Shown here in pieces: positions 13,503-22,831 of a stretch of DNA of 64,000 nucleotides. The notes under the pieces are model-generated. The model saw nothing but the letters and a program-made list of their open reading frames with translations. It searched no databases and had not been told where the DNA came from. The translations under genes and the position numbers were made by a program. The DNA comes from Pagrus major (taxonomy: Eukaryota; Chordata; Actinopteri; Spariformes; Sparidae): the NCBI RefSeq assembly GCF_040436345.1, contig NC_133221.1, positions 24,081,165 to 24,145,164 on the forward strand. The letters are read 5' to 3'. The stretch's first letter is position 1. Every line of letters starts with the position of its first letter.

Positions 13503-13803
13503 TTAAAGGGGCACTACGTAGTTTTGGAGAAGAAAATCAAACTAGGAATTTCAATATTTACATTATTAATGAGGTGATAATACAAACTCAGAAATATTTG
13601 TTTTTTTCCTTAACTGAATAAACAAGCTGTTTTTCAGAGGTAAATAAGGTTCCCAGAACAGTTTGAAGCTAGAAAGGTGGCAGGGTCCGCCACATATAAA
13701 CAAAGTAAAACATGGAAACGACAAGACTGTGTTTATTTAGTCAATGAAGATCTTTTTCCTCTGACTGAAATTTCTTCCCCAGAACTCCATAGTGCACCTT
13801 TAA
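13503..13803. mobile_element. short inverted-repeat element (MITE family C), copy 1
   Basis: About 300 bp. The left end reads TTAAAGGGGCACTACGTAGT, then TTTGGAGAAGAAA. The right end reads TTTCTTCCCCAGAACTCCAT, then AGTGCACCTTTAA, so the ends are inverted repeats with TTAA edges. An internally shortened copy of the same family lies at 14901-15075. Confidence 0.88.
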
Positions 13804-14329
13804 AGTGACGGTTTTCAGTTAACAGTAATATTTTTCTTCTTCTGCGCGACAGTGTTAAGACCATGTTGATTGTAATACATCTGTGATTCATCCTCAGCCA
13901 AGAACAGAAACATCCTTAAAACAACCTGAGGTCTTCTCAGGTTTTTTATTATACTTGTACAAAATGTAATGTCAGCAAGGTAAATTCTTTATTAATGCGC
14001 GTTGTATTAATGGAGAAACAAGTAAACTTGGTCAATATGGTTGATGTATGAGAGTACGTTTGTTTTGTAACTTCTCAGTCCATCACATTGGCTTTAATCT
14101 GCTTGTGTATTGAGGGCGATTGCGACAGTGGGTATTTTATCTTGTTTTTATTTGCTTAGTAGCCAGTATTTTCTGAATGGTAAATAATTTTGGCATGAAA
14201 TGGCTATTTTTTCTGCAAGTGTATCTGTATTTGTTTAAATAAACAGTGCATCTTACTCCAGAATGCTGTTCTCCAGCACATCACTATGAATCAAACGCTG
14301 CAACACAGAGATACACAGAGATCTCCATT

Positions 14330-14335
14330 TTTATT
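14330..14335 (-). terminator. candidate polyadenylation signal for the b3gnt7-like gene
   Basis: TTTATT on the plus strand reads AATAAA on the minus strand, about 930 bp downstream of the minus-strand stop at 15262. Another minus-strand hexamer lies inside the mobile element near 14977. Which one is used cannot be told from sequence. Confidence 0.35.
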
Positions 14336-14900
14336 TACACTATCATACATAAATCTACAGTGTCACAGCCCTTTGGTTTCTTCAGTCTTTGGCCTGCCTC
14401 TGCGAAAATCATACACAAATGAATTAACTCTTAAAAAATAAAATAAAAGGTGAAATAAAACAATATATTAACTTTTAAAAAAAAAAAAGATATCATTTGA
14501 TTTTTACAAGGTCAGAATCACTCAACCATCTGTTTGCTCCGTGCTGCGAGTCCACTTTGACAAGTCACACTGAAATCCTGCAATCATGTAATTGACGATA
14601 AGGATCAGCAGTTTCAGAGGAACACCTGAATGCAACAAGTCAAGTCTTATTTATGCCTGCACAAACACGCACCAGAACCATTACAACCGTGTTTTTTTTA
14701 CATGAACACTGGTTCTTAGATTAACATCGATGGAGTTTGAAATGGCACTAAAGAGTAAAAGAAGCATAGAAACCTTCCAGGGGATGCGTGCACGCTGTGG
14801 AGCTGTGTGGTAGTGGTTTCACAAAATGGGAAAAAGAATCAAAGTACTGTAGGACTAGTGGAGAGGAGACCCAACCTGTTCACATGAGTGTGTGGCCATT

Positions 14901-15075
14901 TTAAAGGGCCATTATGTAGTTTTGGAGAAGAAATTCAATCTCAAAATTTCAATATTTACATTGTTAAGGTCAGTTTGTTTATTCAGTCATGAAAACAAAG
15001 TTTGTTTACCAGTCAATGAAGATCTTTCTCTTCTGATTGAAATTTTCTCCCCAAAACTACAGAGTGCACCTTTAA
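14901..15075. mobile_element. short inverted-repeat element (MITE family C), copy 2, internally deleted
   Basis: About 175 bp. It begins TTAAAGGGCCATTATGTAGT, then TTTGGAGAAGAAA, and ends CCCCAAAACTACAGAGTGCA, then CCTTTAA. It keeps AATTTCAATATTTACATT on the left and GTCAATGAAGATCTTT on the right, as in copy 1 at 13503, but lacks about 125 bp of the middle. It probably lies in the 3' untranslated region of the neighbouring minus-strand gene. Confidence 0.87.
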
Positions 15076-15261
15076 TTTTGCATGCAGACATTTTTCAAAG
15101 CAGTGATGGATGGGTAAAAACATTGTTTGGATGAAAATACATCGTTCTCCAGTTGTCAAAGCCTCCCTCCCTCCTCTACATGCCTCCGCAGATTCAGTAC
15201 AGCTCATCATGTGCGATCAATTAAAAGTCAGCTCAGCTTCAGTGAATTGATTTATCGCCGA

Positions 15262-16497
15262 TCATATGGAGGTCTTTTGCGCGCAAACCAGATCCCCGTT
15301 GTGCACCACGCTCCACATCCTGAGCAGCTCCTGCGCGCTCAGCTTGTGCACCACGATGAGGTTTTTATAAAAGCACGGCTCGCTGTTCATGGGGCTCACC
15401 CTGCGCCTGGTGATGCCGAAGGTCCTGAAGCCCGGGTGCAACTCTGGGGACAGGTGGAGCTTCTGCAGGCACATCCCCAAAAACACGTCGTCGATCGGGT
15501 ACAGCTCCATGTCCTCCGACACCACGAAGAGCCTCCTGGCCAGCTGGGAGGACATCAGAAACCCCCCACCTCCGACATAAGGAGGGTATGGCTTATCGTA
15601 CAGCTCTTTGGGGATGTAGTATTTGCTCTGGCGGTTCCGGATGGGGATCGCCTTGGAGATGGTGTCCCCCACGAACAGGTCGGCCTCTTTGCGCTCCTCC
15701 ACCTTGAAGCCGATGAGCTCCAGCAGGTTGTGCGTGTTCACGAACACATCATCGTCTCCTTTGAAGATGAACTGCACGCCGGAGCAGTAGATGTCGAACC
15801 ACTTGAGAAAGTTGACCTCTTTCAGGGTCAGGTTGAAGAAGGTGTCCATGAAGTCCCACTGGAGGATGTCTCCATAGATCATGTCCTCGTACTCGATCAG
15901 TTTCTGGAGGTTCTTGGTGTCTTTCCCGCTCGTCGGGCTTCCTAAAAGAAATAAAGTTTTGATTTTCTTCCCGTCCACTGTGTGCTCCTTGCCCCAGCTT
16001 TTACGCACCGCCTCCCGCCGGTCGTGCTGCTCGATGACGGACTTGACCACCATGAGGAGGTGCACCTCTCCATCCGTGCATTTCTCCGGGTGGTTGATGA
16101 GCATGGGGAAGTACCTGCAGTGTCTGTGCAGAACGAACTGGTGAAATCTCGGGTCCAAGCGCCGGAACCAGTCCTGCGTCCTCACCGATGCGTCCTCGCT
16201 GCAGTTGAGAACCTGTGCGTCCCATGAGGACGGGGTCCCGTTGGAGACCCGCTGCGCGTCCACATCGCTGCTGAGCGCAGGAGCCTCTGAGCTCCCCAAA
16301 CTACTCTTCACGGCTCCTTTCTTGAATGAAAAGCACTCTGAGCCGCACCAGCCGGCATCCCTCGTGTGTTTCACTCCCGCTCCATCCTTCTCCGCCAGTT
16401 TCAGCTTGTGGATCATGAGAAAAGAGGCGAAGACCAGAGACAGGCTCAGCAGGGGCTTTAGCAGACCGACCCGCTTTCTCCGGAAAAGGTGATCCAT
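15262..16497 (-). CDS. beta-1,3-N-acetylglucosaminyltransferase, B3GNT7-like
   Basis: Seen: one uninterrupted 411-codon frame starting MDHLFRRKR. A GTG lies 9 bases upstream in frame, but the ATG sits in a strong Kozak context (GCCATGG) and is the likely start. It has a short basic cytoplasmic tail, one hydrophobic anchor at about residues 10-29, a variable stem, and then the galactosyltransferase-31 (GT31) catalytic domain. Recognisable motifs are HRHCRYFPMLINHPEKC, VVKSVIEQHDRREAVRKSWG, YGDILQWDFMDTFFNLTLKE, FKGDDDVFVNT (DDD metal/UDP-sugar site at about 248-250), PPYVGGGGFLMS, and ELYPIDDVFLGMC. N-glycosylation sequons include NGT, NCS and NLT. Known of the family: Golgi type II enzymes adding GlcNAc in beta-1,3 linkage to galactose (poly-lactosamine or keratan-sulphate chains). 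The RHCRYFPMLINHPEKC region and the DILQW..DTFFNLTLKE block suggest B3GNT7 more than B3GNT2, but I cannot settle the orthology. The coding region is much richer in GC than the flanks. Confidence 0.92.
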   Translation of the reverse strand: MDHLFRRKRVGLLKPLLSLSLVFASFLMIHKLKLAEKDGAGVKHTRDAGWCGSECFSFKKGAVKSSLGSSEAPALSSDVDAQRVSNGTPSSWDAQVLNCSEDASVRTQDWFRRLDPRFHQFVLHRHCRYFPMLINHPEKCTDGEVHLLMVVKSVIEQHDRREAVRKSWGKEHTVDGKKIKTLFLLGSPTSGKDTKNLQKLIEYEDMIYGDILQWDFMDTFFNLTLKEVNFLKWFDIYCSGVQFIFKGDDDVFVNTHNLLELIGFKVEERKEADLFVGDTISKAIPIRNRQSKYYIPKELYDKPYPPYVGGGGFLMSSQLARRLFVVSEDMELYPIDDVFLGMCLQKLHLSPELHPGFRTFGITRRRVSPMNSEPCFYKNLIVVHKLSAQELLRMWSVVHNGDLVCAQKTSI

Positions 16498-16795
16498 GGC
16501 TCTCACTGCGGCTCACAGAGACCCTCACGCGCTGCACCTTTTGCCTTCATAGTGTTTCACAACTGTGCGTCCGAGTGCAGTCCTCCACCGCCGTCCCTTC
16601 TCATTTGGACACCAGATGTCGCGCCCTCGGCTGCGTGAGAGCGCTGACACTGAAGTGGCCCCGGGGCCTCCTTTGGCCATGACGGCGCCCAGTGGAGTCA
16701 CACGTCGCCTCTAGGTGCGGGGGAAATGATGCAGGACACGCAGCATGACCTCAGGCTTCTTCTGCTTCTCTCTGACTGGAGACCTGCGGCACGAG

Positions 16796-16797
<2 letters not shown>

Positions 16798-16828
<31 letters not shown>
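16798..16828. repeat. CT microsatellite
   Basis: About 15 CT units, followed by a C-rich stretch (CCCCCAACCCCCCCACCCCC). It lies about 300 bp upstream of the glycosyltransferase start codon, so it is in or near its promoter region. Confidence 0.9.
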
Positions 16829-16830
<2 letters not shown>

Positions 16831-18540
16831 CCCCCAACCCCCCCACCCCCCAAATATCCCCTCCCCTAATGAGCCACACTGATCTGGGATCAGCAGGTCT
16901 CTCGTTTCTCACACACACCAGGTGTCCACCACTTTAGAGTGACGACCATGAAGATAGAATTTGATCTAAAACATATCTATGTTGCCTTAAACAATATTAG
17001 GCACTTCAAAAAACTATAAGTCTATAACGTTGACTTTAAGTATTTTAAAAAAATATTGTAAAGGGTCACATTAGTTGGCAAGTGAGTGAATTTATGTATA
17101 AAACTTAAATAATCAACACAATATGTTCATGTAGAAGCAACTGGATAAACACATTAGGTGTATAAGTCTGCATTAATCTGATTTAATCAGACTAACTTCA
17201 TTTGTTCAGGTTGGTTCAAAAAATTGAACTAAATATGACACTTTACATTAAACATATGCAATAAAATTGGATTGAAAGGCGACATTTTAGGCAAATGATT
17301 TTTTCGAGTGTACATGATTAGAAAATATTAGGCTGCATGATCAAAAATGATGATCACATGTAAAATACAACAAGAAATATTCAGAAATAAAGGACACAAT
17401 TAAAATAAAAATATATGTGAATATATAAATATATATAACACACATCTTTCATCTACAGGAAAAGTTGTATATAATGCAGGTTTTAGGAAAACCTTATATA
17501 AAAACTGAATTTTTCAATTAGAAAAACAATTATTGTTTTTATTGTCCTTAAAATATACCAAGGAAAAAATATTTAAAGAAAAGAAAATCTCACACAAGTA
17601 CACGCTGGTATGATTATCTTCTTTGAATTCATAAAGAAATAATTAGTATTAATTAAGTAGTCTAAATGTGACTTCTGTCTCCTCATTAACAGACTTTGAA
17701 AGGACACGCTCCAAACCTTTTCCAAACTATTACATCTCAGCATGTTATAAGAAACAGTACAATACCTTGTTGAAAAATAAAGCAATGAAACAGCAGTTTT
17801 ATAAGCATCAACAGGTGGAACAACAGGAAAACTCAACTTAAAGTAGGATATAAATAGGCTAAATTAAAGAGAATGGCATCACAGACAAAGAGAAACAATT
17901 GCTTTACAGCCAATCCTCTGATTTAATCCAATCATCTGATTTGAACCAATTTAAACCTGATTTAAGTGTTCACACAGCACAGTGTACTTTTTGAAAACAA
18001 TCCTCAAATATTAACCTGTCATTAAACCATCAGTATGTTTCTATCCTCCCACACACACAGACGGTAGAATTATAAAGTCTCTAGCACCCTCTTGTGGACA
18101 TTTTCGTGAATGACATTGTGTTTCCTCACTGTCACCTCACATGACCCAGTTAAAACCCTCAGAAACGTAGAAAATCAGAGGTCGACTAAAACAACAATCT
18201 TCTCACACAAGCGACGTTTATTGTCGATCTCTCATTACATATAATAGGGAAAACAGAAAAAAGTCCACCTGATGAGCTGACAGGGACAGCTGATAGGCTG
18301 GGAGCTAACACATGCGCTAACAGCTCGTAAAAGCGGAAAAAGGTGAGTGTACCTTCAAAATAAAACCATATACATTCAATAAAGATAAATAACTTTTATA
18401 GTTGTAAAAATAATTACACATGTTACAGTAAAGATGTATCGTAAAAATGATGAACAGTCGGATGTAACTGACTGTAATATTGCGGTGCAGGCGGAAACTT
18501 CTGACCTCCGACTGAACCTCAGCAACAGGAAATAAATACA
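16829..18540. other. intergenic, AT-rich, between divergent genes
   Basis: This separates the b3gnt7-like gene (minus strand) from c1orf174 (plus strand). It is AT-rich, with many short A/T runs, and no exon, RNA gene or inverted-repeat element was recognised. Open frames here are short and featureless. Confidence 0.5.
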
Positions 18541-18549
18541 GTGAGGTCA

Positions 18550-18557
18550 TGACGTCG
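18550..18557 (+). promoter_or_regulatory. CRE-like site upstream of c1orf174
   Basis: TGACGTCG, one base from the palindromic cAMP-response element TGACGTCA, sits in a locally CpG-rich patch (GACGTCGCGTATCGGCG). It is about 140 bp before the candidate first exon/donor of c1orf174 (ACACAAG|GTAGGT at 18697). CREB/ATF-type sites are common in housekeeping promoters. Function is inferred. Confidence 0.4.
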
Positions 18558-19717
18558 CGTATCGGCGAATTACAGATGTTGTTTGTAGCTAGCCAACACC
18601 GATTTATCTAAAGGCTAATAACGAAAAATATAGTCGAAACTCTAATACCAGGGTCGCTGAAAAACAGAAGCACTACGCCGGCAAATGATACACAAGGTAG
18701 GTGTTTATCAAGACTATTAAACTGAAAGTAAAAGCTCGTAAATAAGTTGACGGCAGCTCATAGCTACCATGCTAACTGTATTAGCTTGTTAGCCGATATG
18801 TCGAGGTAGATTATCGGACAGTGTTTTGCGAGCTCTTCGTGGATCTTAGCTTTTTCCATAACCTTCCATTGTGTATATTTCTGTTCATGGACAACGCAGT
18901 AGACGATCTTGTGCCATGTGACGCTCATTTGTCGATGATAAAAGACCGACCGTGGGTGTAGCTCCCTCTCTCCGTGGTGCCTTAACTCCCGACGATGCGC
19001 ATGGAATTCACCTGTCAAAAGCTCAGTTACTTTACCGGACAAAATGTATTGTCTTAATAGTGAGAATATTATCCGTCTGTCTTTACCTTTTATTCGGCAC
19101 GGCTTGGACACACCTAAAAGGTGCAAACGTAATGTTAATGGAACAAAGTCTTGAAGGATAACATGGAGTTAAATTGATAACATTTTGGGTGGAGTCTGGC
19201 GAGCGCTGTTGCTGTTTCAGGGGACTGCACAGAACTGTGATTGGATCGATCAATATAAACTCTAAACAACAAAAAGTGAAGTTTTTATTGTTTAATCTGA
19301 ATTCAAAGTGTCCTAAAAACAACATCCTTGAGTCAGTGAGTGGTCACTGCACTAATTGTCACTCAATATGTGAGGTTTGGTGAAACGAATGAAGTCTCAA
19401 ATATGATCCTGCCAGCTGAAAAGACCCCAAAGATGTCAAGCATTAGAATTAATGTTGTCATCATCAGTGTTGGACAAAAAAATGATCTCTACTCCATCAG
19501 TTTGTACACATTCTCAGAAAAAACAACATCATCTTACAGAATACATCTGTCTAAAACCATGCATGACAAACAACATGACAGTGATCATCTGAAGCAGCCA
19601 TGTCAAATGCACTCAGTGGCATACCATGTGTAGATGGATAAGCCAGCTTAATGTGTCTGCTCCTATGCACCTCTTACAGTGATGTACTTCCAACATCTTC
19701 ATGCTCTTGCTTTGCAG

Positions 19718-20752
19718 ATGCCTGGTCAACTTGGCAGCTTGAAGCCCAGAAAGAGGAAGATCAACTCTGAGGTCAAAAGCTCCAGAAAGGTTTGTGTCAA
19801 GCATGGTTGATGTTCATTCTTCTAAACTGGACGTTTGTAACTTTTTACCTTTATCTGTGAACTGCTATTTCAGTATGTCTTGCAAGTGTTAGTTGAAGTT
19901 TAACTTTGTGTCATCAGGCTTCTTCCACAAGGAGGAGATGTATGAAAAGTCCAAAGACACACTCGGCAGCAGACAGCAGTGCAGCGGTCAGTGGTTACAG
20001 TAAAGCAGACGGTCCTCTGGAGAGACTCTCTCACATCAGCTGTGAGTGCCACCAGTCTGCAGGCAGGAGGAGATGTACGGGGTCACCGGAGCTCGAAGGA
20101 CAGGAGGGCAAAGAAAACGAGCTGAGGACGGGACTGGATGTGGACAGCTGCAGAGTGAACGGCACCACGGACAAACAGGACCCTGAGGACATGGACTGTG
20201 AAGAAACCAACAAAAACCTCTTCCCAGATGACGACAGCAATCAGATTCTTCCTGTGGAGCAGTTCTTTGGAAACTTGGACACTGTACAGGTGAGGCATTT
20301 TGGTTTATGCAAGTATGACTATGAGAGTATAAAATATGTTCTGTGAGTGATATATTAGGCTACATGTTGACATTTTAGGATACAACTCCTGCAGTTTGAT
20401 TGTTGAGGTTTTTTCCCTCCGCTCTTGATCCCTAACCCTAACCCTAACCCCTAACCCTGACTCTGCCATCTTGAAAAAGCACTTTATGTCGGATTCCTGT
20501 ACTGTTATTAAATATGGTGGTGACAGTTTGGTGTTTTGGTGAAGATTATGTCCATGTTGAACAAATTACAAAACTTTCGACTTCTTTATTCTGCAGGACT
20601 TTCCTCAGAGGCCATCAGCGTCTTCTTCCCGCGTCCAAAGGCAAGGCAGGAGACGGCATTACTACGCCCCAGAGGACAGCGATGAAGAGGAGGTGGGCAG
20701 CGGTAGCGGCGGCGACAGTATGCAGCGCGACGACAGAGGAGACACCGAGTGA
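19718..20752 (+). CDS. C1orf174 homologue (UPF0688 family)
   Basis: Seen: three coding exons at 19718-19789, 19918-20289 and 20597-20752, all in phase 0, giving 199 residues and a TGA stop. The first begins MPGQLGSLKPRKRK directly after a TTTGCAG acceptor. An upstream exon ending at 18696 is probably 5' untranslated; it has an in-frame ATG that would add only MIHK. The diagnostic block is LFPDDDSNQILPVEQFFGN followed by DTVQDFPQ, which matches the conserved core of human C1orf174. The protein ends in a serine/acidic tail (APEDSDEEEVGSGSGG). It has a basic, nuclear-localisation-like N terminus and low complexity, and no enzyme motif. Known: the family is uncharacterised and probably nuclear. 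It is somewhat shorter than the human protein (about 243 residues). The exact start is uncertain. Confidence 0.88.
20430..20458. repeat. interstitial telomere-like repeat
   Basis: Three CCCTAA units plus a slipped CCCCTAACCCT, i.e. about five units of the vertebrate telomere repeat, lie in the last intron of c1orf174. It is too short to be a telomere. Such tracts commonly arise at repaired double-strand breaks. Confidence 0.8.
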
Positions 20753-21388
20753 AGAGCGACTGCATTAATGACTGTGTTGGACTCCGAGTTGTGCTTCTCA
20801 GCACTAAGGAAAAAGCAGCCAGATTAAACTACACACGCTGCATTCAATCAGCGCTAAAATCACAGTCACAGATACACCATGTGTGACGATGCTTGCGACT
20901 CACCGGTGATGAAATTGCACCCTGCGGCGTGAGTGACCGATGAAATTAATGTAGCTGAATCTGCAGTTAGCCGACCGTCACTTACAGACAGGCTAACATT
21001 ATGTGGTTGTACTGTATCTGCCTTAAACCTGCCTCCAGTACTTCGCCATGTTCTGGGGTGATCGGTCACAGCTCAATAACTTGAGCACCACAGTAGTTTA
21101 CCAAATGAATTCACGATTTTAACAGTTTGAAAGGAAGTTCTTGATGGTAAACTTTATGATTTTTGACTTGACAAGAACCGTCCAAACACATAAAAATGCC
21201 AAACTTTATTCATTTATTGCTGAATTTCTTTTTACATCCCCTCCAGTTCAGTCAGCATTGGTCCTACCTGGAGTGTTTTGGCACAGCACTTTATTTAGAC
21301 AAATCAGTCCACATAACGTACTGCTTCAACATTTGAGTGCAAGTTTGCAGATTGAGATTAGCCCTGAGAGGTGACAAATAGCGCTGTA

Positions 21389-21861
21389 TTAAAGGAGACA
21401 TATTAGCTCATTTTCATAGGATCATCATTTTATTTTAGGCTACTACTTGAATAGGTTTACATGCACATTCATTCATTCATCACATTCTCATACTGTCCAG
21501 TGCTGCAACACTGTATTCCCCCTCTGTCTGAAACACTCACTATTTTAGCTTCTGTCTCTTTAAGGTCCCCCACGCCTGACCCAGCAACGCTAACAACAAC
21601 AGAACAGCTGTGCTAAATCAGTTCTTACATGCCAAACCTGCCATTAGTCATAAGTTAAGAAAGTGTTTGACTCTGTGACGTAGTATGATGTCAAAAAGTC
21701 ACAGAATTACTACTGACGAGGCGTTTCAGGTGTTTTTTGTGGGAGAGAGGAGCTTCTGTTGGTGTGGACTTCAACCAGTCTAACTTTCAAGATCTTTAAC
21801 ATGCACAAGAACATATGTAAAACACTGAAGGAAAGGAATAAGCATAATAGGTCTCCTTTAC
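21389..21861. mobile_element. short inverted-repeat element (MITE family D)
   Basis: About 470 bp. The left end TTAAAGGAGACATATTAGCT is matched by the reverse complement of the right end (AATAGGTCTCCTTTAC). The body is non-coding. The right TTAA edge has decayed to TTAC. It lies in the probable 3' untranslated region of c1orf174. Confidence 0.78.
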
Positions 21862-22421
21862 AATAATTTTAAAAAGCTAATTAAATTTAAAAAAAAGGTA
21901 TTTTTCGCACAAATCTACAAATGAGAAATTATAAAATGCAACAGCATTCATGTTCTGGCTTCAGACTGTATAAACATGACGAGAAAGGAGGCTACACATG
22001 CTACAGAGCAGTTTCATGATGAAAGTTTTTAATATCACAAATTCATTGTATAAGCTGAATGAACCATCGTTCACCAAGTGTCTCATATTCCTCCTCAACA
22101 CATCTTTGTGTACGGCAGCTGCTTATCAAACAACACATCTCTCTGTATATATATTATGTATCAATGCAGACTGATTTGCAAACGTGAGAAAATTATATAT
22201 GAAAAATGTAATATTAAAAAAACAAACTAAGGACAGTAGGTTACAGATAAAAGTCTTCGGTGTAATTAAACTGAGGAGAACTTAAACCTGACTTTGAAAA
22301 TGCCATCTAATCTTCTAACTTCAACAGTAATTGCACTTGTGCTGTTCTCATCGTGTATTTTGTATATAGTGAGCTGATTCTTCTGATCATCCAATCAAAT
22401 GTTCAATATATTTTTACTGCC

Positions 22422-22427
22422 TTTATT
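22422..22427 (-). terminator. candidate polyadenylation signal for dffb
   Basis: TTTATT on the plus strand is AATAAA on the minus strand, 405 bp past the dffb stop. It lies within the region that the plus-strand c1orf174 transcript would also cover if it ends near 22575. Confidence 0.4.
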
Positions 22428-22550
22428 TATGCGAAATGCTTTTCATATTCTGCTATGCAACTTTTTCCGACTGAGTGAATGCCTCGTACATCAAGCAGTT
22501 ATTGTAATCAATTCATGCATTTTTGCATCGTCGTGCCAACACAAAGAACA

Positions 22551-22556
22551 AATAAA
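22551..22556 (+). terminator. candidate polyadenylation signal for c1orf174
   Basis: AATAAA followed by TGTTTTTCATG and a TG-rich stretch (GGTTTGTTTCAGTGTG), a good downstream element. An earlier variant signal, ATTAAA, is at 20823-20828, only 70 bp after the stop, and could give a short form. Confidence 0.42.
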
Positions 22557-22831
22557 TGTTTTTCATGATTGCAAAGGTTTGTTTCAGTGTGATTGCTTGT
22601 GTTTAACAAAGTGCTGCCAGGCTGTATTCAAGCTCTGCAGGCTGCACTGGCTCAGAAATTTCATGATCGGTTAAAAGAGAAAAATCAAATGAGGTAAAAA
22701 CAGGAAGTCAGCTTGTTCTGCTCTTGCTACAGTGGACCTGAGTTAATTATTCACAGAATTCATCAGTCTTAATGTTGTCACAGTTCATACAAATGAAAGA
22801 CAACAGATTTTTCCAGACCAGTTAAAAATAT

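Larger units (their letters stand above)
11313..14329. other. cep104 3' region and intergenic interval
   Basis: This is the interval downstream of the cep104 stop. It contains a candidate polyadenylation signal at 12095-12100 and two inverted-repeat elements (12336-12757 and 13503-13803). A region starting near 11800 (TTAAAGGAGCCATCC) looks like the edge of another repeat, but I could not find its partner end. No convincing coding exon was seen; open frames near 12855-13160 lack any recognisable product. Confidence 0.55.
20753..22831. other. convergent intergenic interval / shared 3' UTRs
   Basis: The space between the stop codons of c1orf174 (plus) and dffb (minus) is 2.1 kb. It contains a complete short inverted-repeat element (21389-21861) and polyadenylation hexamers facing both ways. 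No coding exon was recognised. Confidence 0.6.

Noticed and set aside
15127..15945. 272-codon plus-strand open frame
   Set aside because: It is the antisense of the b3gnt7-like coding region, where high GC lowers stop frequency. It has no domain and no plausible start, whereas the minus strand has all GT31 motifs.
16504..16506. GTG as the start of the b3gnt7-like gene
   Set aside because: An ATG nine bases downstream has a strong Kozak context, and vertebrate starts are rarely GTG.
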